NCBI GenBank assembly: GCA_028282045.1
Contig: JANQIS010000252.1
Span: forward strand, 1-8,432
Direction: 5' to 3'
DNA from: Gammaproteobacteria bacterium
GTDB lineage: Bacteria > Pseudomonadota > Gammaproteobacteria > Francisellales > CACEW01
DNA length: 8,432 nt
Numbering within the stretch: the stretch's first letter is position 1; each line of letters begins with the position of its first letter. A program made the translations under genes and the position numbers. Positions 5,697-8,432 of the stretch are shown here, one piece after another. The notes beneath the pieces are model-generated. The model searched no databases. It saw only the letters and a list, made by a program, of their open reading frames with translations, and was not told the origin of the DNA.

Positions 5697-6869
5697 TCAA
5701 CTGCGCGCCTGAACCATGGCAACTGCCGGCAGCACTTTACCTTCAACAAATTCAAGGAATGCACCACCACCGGTAGAAATATAGGAGATATCCTTGCCAA
5801 CACCAAACTGATCAATTGCTGCCAGAGTATCACCACCACCAGCAATTGAAAAAGCATCGCTGTTGGCAATCGCCTGTGCCACTGTTTCAGTACCATGACT
5901 AAATGAGGTCATCTCAAATACGCCCACTGGCCCATTCCAAATAATAGTACCTGCCAAATCGAGCATTTGCGCCAACTGCTTAGCAGACTCTGGGCCAATA
6001 TCCAAGATCATATCATCAGGCAATACCGCACTTACCGGTTTGATAGTGGCCGATGCTGACTCAGAAAACTCACTTGCCACCACCACATCAACCGGTAATG
6101 GCACACTACCACCTTTCTTTTGCATCGCAGCAATCACAGCCTTGGCTTCATCCAGCAAATCCGGCTCGTACAAAGACTTGCCTACCGGATAGCCGGCGGC
6201 GGCTAAAAAAGTATTAGCAATACCACCCCCTAAGACTAAGTGGTCCACCTTATCAACCAGAGCCTTTAATACCGTTAACTTGGTGGATACTTTGGCACCG
6301 CCAACGATTGCCACCACAGGAGGCTTAGGCATTTCAAGCGCACTAACTAATGCCTTTAGCTCAGCAACTAACAACGGTCCGGCACACACTTGAGCCGCGA
6401 ACTTAGCAACACCGCAGGTTGATGCTTGCGCGCGGTGGGCAGTAGCAAAAGCATCCATAACAAATACATCACATAGTGCAGCCATTTGACGTGATAGCGC
6501 CTCATTATTGGTTTTTTCACCCACATTAAAGCGTACATTCTCGCACAAGACGATTTCACCGGGCTGAATGTCAAAACCATCCAACCATTGTTGCTCAAAA
6601 CGCACCGGTTGACCGATCAATTCGGCCAGATGATCAGCCACCGGACGCAGTGAAAAAGCCTCATCATATTGACCTTCTTTAGGACGCCCCAAGTGCGATA
6701 ACAAAATAACTGCCCCACCTTGCTCCAAGGCTTTTTGAATGGTCGGCAATTCGGCACGGATACGGGCATCGCTGGTAATTTTGCCATCTTTGATAGGCAC
6801 GTTAAAGTCCACACGGATCATGACGCGCTTATTACGCAGCACCACATCATCCATTGTTAACATTGGCAT
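5697..6869 (-). CDS. pgk: Phosphoglycerate kinase
   Basis: Cytoplasmic monomeric enzyme that reversibly transfers phosphate from 1,3-bisphosphoglycerate to ADP, giving 3-phosphoglycerate and ATP. At 390 residues it is the usual length (E. coli 387), and it aligns with E. coli Pgk throughout. Visible motifs are RVDFNVP (19-25, substrate site), SDARIRAELPTI (33-44), SHLGRP (58-63), RFNVGEK (113-119), MDAFATAHRAQAS (138-150), VGGAKVSTK (189-197), GGGIANTF (214-221), WNGPVGVFE (311-319, hinge), IAGGGDTLAAI (342-352) and STGGGAFLEF (365-374, nucleotide-binding glycine loop). The ATG at 6869 follows the gap stop by 4 nt and has GGGGG 9 nt upstream inside the last gap codons, suggesting translational coupling. 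In-frame ATGs at residues 3 and 6 are less well placed. No key residue appears lost. Confidence 0.97.
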   Translation of the reverse strand: MPMLTMDDVVLRNKRVMIRVDFNVPIKDGKITSDARIRAELPTIQKALEQGGAVILLSHLGRPKEGQYDEAFSLRPVADHLAELIGQPVRFEQQWLDGFDIQPGEIVLCENVRFNVGEKTNNEALSRQMAALCDVFVMDAFATAHRAQASTCGVAKFAAQVCAGPLLVAELKALVSALEMPKPPVVAIVGGAKVSTKLTVLKALVDKVDHLVLGGGIANTFLAAAGYPVGKSLYEPDLLDEAKAVIAAMQKKGGSVPLPVDVVVASEFSESASATIKPVSAVLPDDMILDIGPESAKQLAQMLDLAGTIIWNGPVGVFEMTSFSHGTETVAQAIANSDAFSIAGGGDTLAAIDQFGVGKDISYISTGGGAFLEFVEGKVLPAVAMVQARS

Positions 6870-6873
6870 AGTC

Positions 6874-7881
6874 TCAGGCCCCCATTAAGGCAACAGTCGT
6901 ATCGAGCATGCGGTTGGAGAAGCCCCATTCGTTATCATACCAGGAAAGGATTTTCACCAGACTTCCATTCACTTTGGTATGTGCCGTATCCAGTACCGAA
7001 GAACGAGAATCATGATTAAAATCAACTGATACTAGCGGCAAGTCGTTATATCCCAACACACCTTTGAGCTCACCATTGGATGCAGCTTTAATCGTACTAT
7101 TAATTTCTTCCGCGCTAGTGGCACGGCTGGCAGTGAAGACTAAGTCCACCACGGATACATTAATGGTGGGCACACGAATCGCAAAGCCGTCGAGCTTACC
7201 ATTTAACTCTGGTAATACTAAACCTACTGCAGCCGCTGCGCCGGTCTTGGTAGGAATCATGGATTGGGTTGCCGAACGCGCACGGTGTAAATCTGTATGA
7301 TACACATCCAATAATTTCTGATCGTTAGTAAAGGCATGAACCGTCGTCATCAAGCCTTGCTCAATTCCAATGGCATCGTGCAACACTTTAGCCAGCGGTG
7401 CCAGGCAGTTGGTGGTGCAAGAAGCGTTAGAAATCACAGTATCTGAAGCTTTTAAGGTATCGTGGTTAACACCGTATACAATGGTGGCGTCAACATCTTT
7501 ACCACCTGGCGCAGAAATGATGACTTTCTTGGCACCTGCCTGTAAATGAGCACCTGCTTTTTCTTTACTGGTAAAAAAACCAGTACACTCATACACCACA
7601 TCAATATTCAGCTCACCCCAGGGTAAGTCAGCAGGGTTACGTTGCGAACACACGCGGATTTTGTCACCATTAACCACCAGATGATCGCCAGCGATATTCA
7701 CCTCACCAGCAAAACGCCCATGCGTGGTATCAAAGCGCGTCAGATGAGCATTGGTTTCAATATCGCCTAAATCATTAATCGCGACAATTTGAATTTCCCC
7801 TTTGCGCTGCCCTTCATACAGTGCACGTAAAATATTACGGCCAATACGACCATAACCATTAATTGCAACACGAATTGTCAT
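6874..7881 (-). CDS. gap: Glyceraldehyde-3-phosphate dehydrogenase, NAD-type
   Basis: Oxidises and phosphorylates glyceraldehyde 3-phosphate to 1,3-bisphosphoglycerate with NAD, in the cytoplasm, normally as a tetramer. The 335 residues are full length. The N-terminal Rossmann motif is INGYGRIGRN (7-16). Asp37 in AINDL, at the end of the second beta strand, is the residue type that favours NAD over NADP. The active-site block is SNASCTTNCLAPLAKV with nucleophile Cys155, and the base is His182 in TTVHAFTNDQ. Other family blocks are RARSATQSMIPTKTGAAAAVG (phosphate site, 200-220), GFAIRVPT (232-239) and SWYDNEWGFSNRM (313-325). It lies 4 nt after tkt and 4 nt before pgk, feeding its product straight to Pgk. 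All 15 arginine codons are CGT or CGC, the biased usage expected of a highly expressed gene. An Epd-type erythrose-4-phosphate dehydrogenase is the main alternative, but the SCTTN active site and the gap-pgk neighbourhood favour GAPDH. Confidence 0.96.
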   Translation of the reverse strand: MTIRVAINGYGRIGRNILRALYEGQRKGEIQIVAINDLGDIETNAHLTRFDTTHGRFAGEVNIAGDHLVVNGDKIRVCSQRNPADLPWGELNIDVVYECTGFFTSKEKAGAHLQAGAKKVIISAPGGKDVDATIVYGVNHDTLKASDTVISNASCTTNCLAPLAKVLHDAIGIEQGLMTTVHAFTNDQKLLDVYHTDLHRARSATQSMIPTKTGAAAAVGLVLPELNGKLDGFAIRVPTINVSVVDLVFTASRATSAEEINSTIKAASNGELKGVLGYNDLPLVSVDFNHDSRSSVLDTAHTKVNGSLVKILSWYDNEWGFSNRMLDTTVALMGA

Positions 7882-7885
7882 ATGT

Positions 7886-8432
7886 TTACTCCTTGACTTT
7901 GAGTTGTGCTATTACTGTCTTGGCAACATGCTCTACAGTAAAACCAAAATGTTCAAATAATACCTTCGCCGGCGCTGATTCACCAAAGCGATCTAAGCTC
8001 ACCACCGCATCACGTGATGCGGTGAATTCCAACCAGCTATCTGCCACACCTGCTTCCACAGCTACTACAGGCAGACTAGGTGGTAACACACTAGTTCGAT
8101 AGCGCTCATCTTGCTCACGAAATGACTCAAGCGAGGGCATTGACACTACACGCACGCCAATATGCTGTTGTGCTAATTGTTCTTGCGCCCCCAGCGCCAG
8201 GCCCACCTCTGATCCGGTAGCTATAATCACTGCCTGTACATTATCAGCGTCTTTCAACACATAACCACCACGGGCAATAGCCTCGATCTGCTGTCGATTG
8301 CGTTGACAGTGCGGCAGTCCTTGGCGTGAAAAAATTAAGCTGGTTGGACCGTCATGGCGTTCAATAGCCACCTGCCAGGCGACTGCTGACTCAACCGCAT
8401 CACACGGGCGCCATACCGCCATATTAGGGATA
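7886..8432 (-). CDS. tkt: Transketolase, C-terminal part only (5' end beyond window)
   Basis: Thiamine-diphosphate enzyme of the pentose phosphate pathway that moves two-carbon ketol units between sugar phosphates, producing glyceraldehyde 3-phosphate and fructose 6-phosphate. Only the last 181 residues are present; the full family length is about 660. The frame is open to the window edge, and residues before the internal Met at 8422 read IPN, as in the family (VIPNMSTWRPCD in E. coli TktA), so that Met is not the start. Visible blocks are MAVWRPCDAVESAVAW with the substrate-contacting Asp, LIFSRQ with the phosphate-binding Arg, ARGGYVLKD, IATGSEVGLAL, VRVVSMPSLESFREQD, AVEAGVADSW, and DRFGESAPAKVLFEHFGFTVEHV near the C-terminus. 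It covers the end of the pyrimidine-binding domain and the C-terminal domain. It is the first operon gene visible here, and its stop lies 4 nt before gap. Confidence 0.95.
   Translation of the reverse strand, partial: IPNMAVWRPCDAVESAVAWQVAIERHDGPTSLIFSRQGLPHCQRNRQQIEAIARGGYVLKDADNVQAVIIATGSEVGLALGAQEQLAQQHIGVRVVSMPSLESFREQDERYRTSVLPPSLPVVAVEAGVADSWLEFTASRDAVVSLDRFGESAPAKVLFEHFGFTVEHVAKTVIAQLKVKE
7889..7894 (-). promoter_or_regulatory. Ribosome binding site of gap
   Basis: On the minus strand, AAGGAG lies 7 nt before the gap ATG at 7881. It spans the last codons of tkt, immediately before the tkt stop, so ribosomes finishing tkt are placed to reinitiate on gap. Confidence 0.75.

Noticed and set aside
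8420..8422. ATG at 8422 (minus strand) as the start of a short protein
   Set aside because: It is an internal Met of transketolase (IPNMAVWRPCD); the frame continues off the window edge.
1..8432. CRISPR array, tRNA, rRNA, insertion sequence or attachment site
   Set aside because: No regularly spaced repeats, cloverleaf-type sequence, transposase or integrase motif, or terminal repeats with target duplication were found on reading both strands.

Overview
The window looks like chromosome from a gammaproteobacterium. The evidence is a tightly packed minus-strand run tkt-gap-pgk-pyk whose products follow the gammaproteobacterial versions closely, including a PykA-type pyruvate kinase. From memory, this gene order resembles Legionella and Coxiella relatives. 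A Legionellales-like host is therefore an inference, not something the sequence proves. Coding GC in the operon is about 46-48% in the lines I counted by hand.

Left half, plus strand. Positions 1-1158 hold the 3' part of a gene whose start lies upstream of the window. After 111 bp comes a complete homologue of it (1270-2667, 465 aa). The two form a tandem paralogous pair of a family I do not recognise. They share many blocks, such as YRIR-YLPIFMQP, PVYYSL, FHP-GG and FF-GCIRV-P. A third gene (2833-4155, 440 aa) is unrelated to them and unfamiliar. It has a consensus -35 box, a strong ribosome binding site, an inverted repeat bracketing promoter and start codon, AT-rich segments, and an arginine codon choice (13 of 24 AGA/AGG) unlike its neighbours. 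It is the best candidate here for recently acquired accessory DNA, and possibly a secreted effector.

Right half, minus strand. Read 5'->3' on that strand, the order is the tkt 3' end (from the window edge to 7886), gap (7881-6874), pgk (6869-5697) and pyk (5676-4246). Gaps are 4, 4 and 20 nt, which suggests one co-transcribed and partly translationally coupled operon. Its products link the non-oxidative pentose phosphate pathway (transketolase makes glyceraldehyde 3-phosphate) to lower glycolysis: GAPDH makes 1,3-bisphosphoglycerate, Pgk yields ATP, and pyruvate kinase yields ATP and pyruvate. The operon promoter lies outside the window.

The third gene and pyk converge on a 90-bp intergenic stretch with nested inverted repeats but no obvious T-tract terminator. 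I found no tRNA, rRNA, CRISPR array, insertion sequence or integrase. No gene-free stretch exceeds 300 bp.
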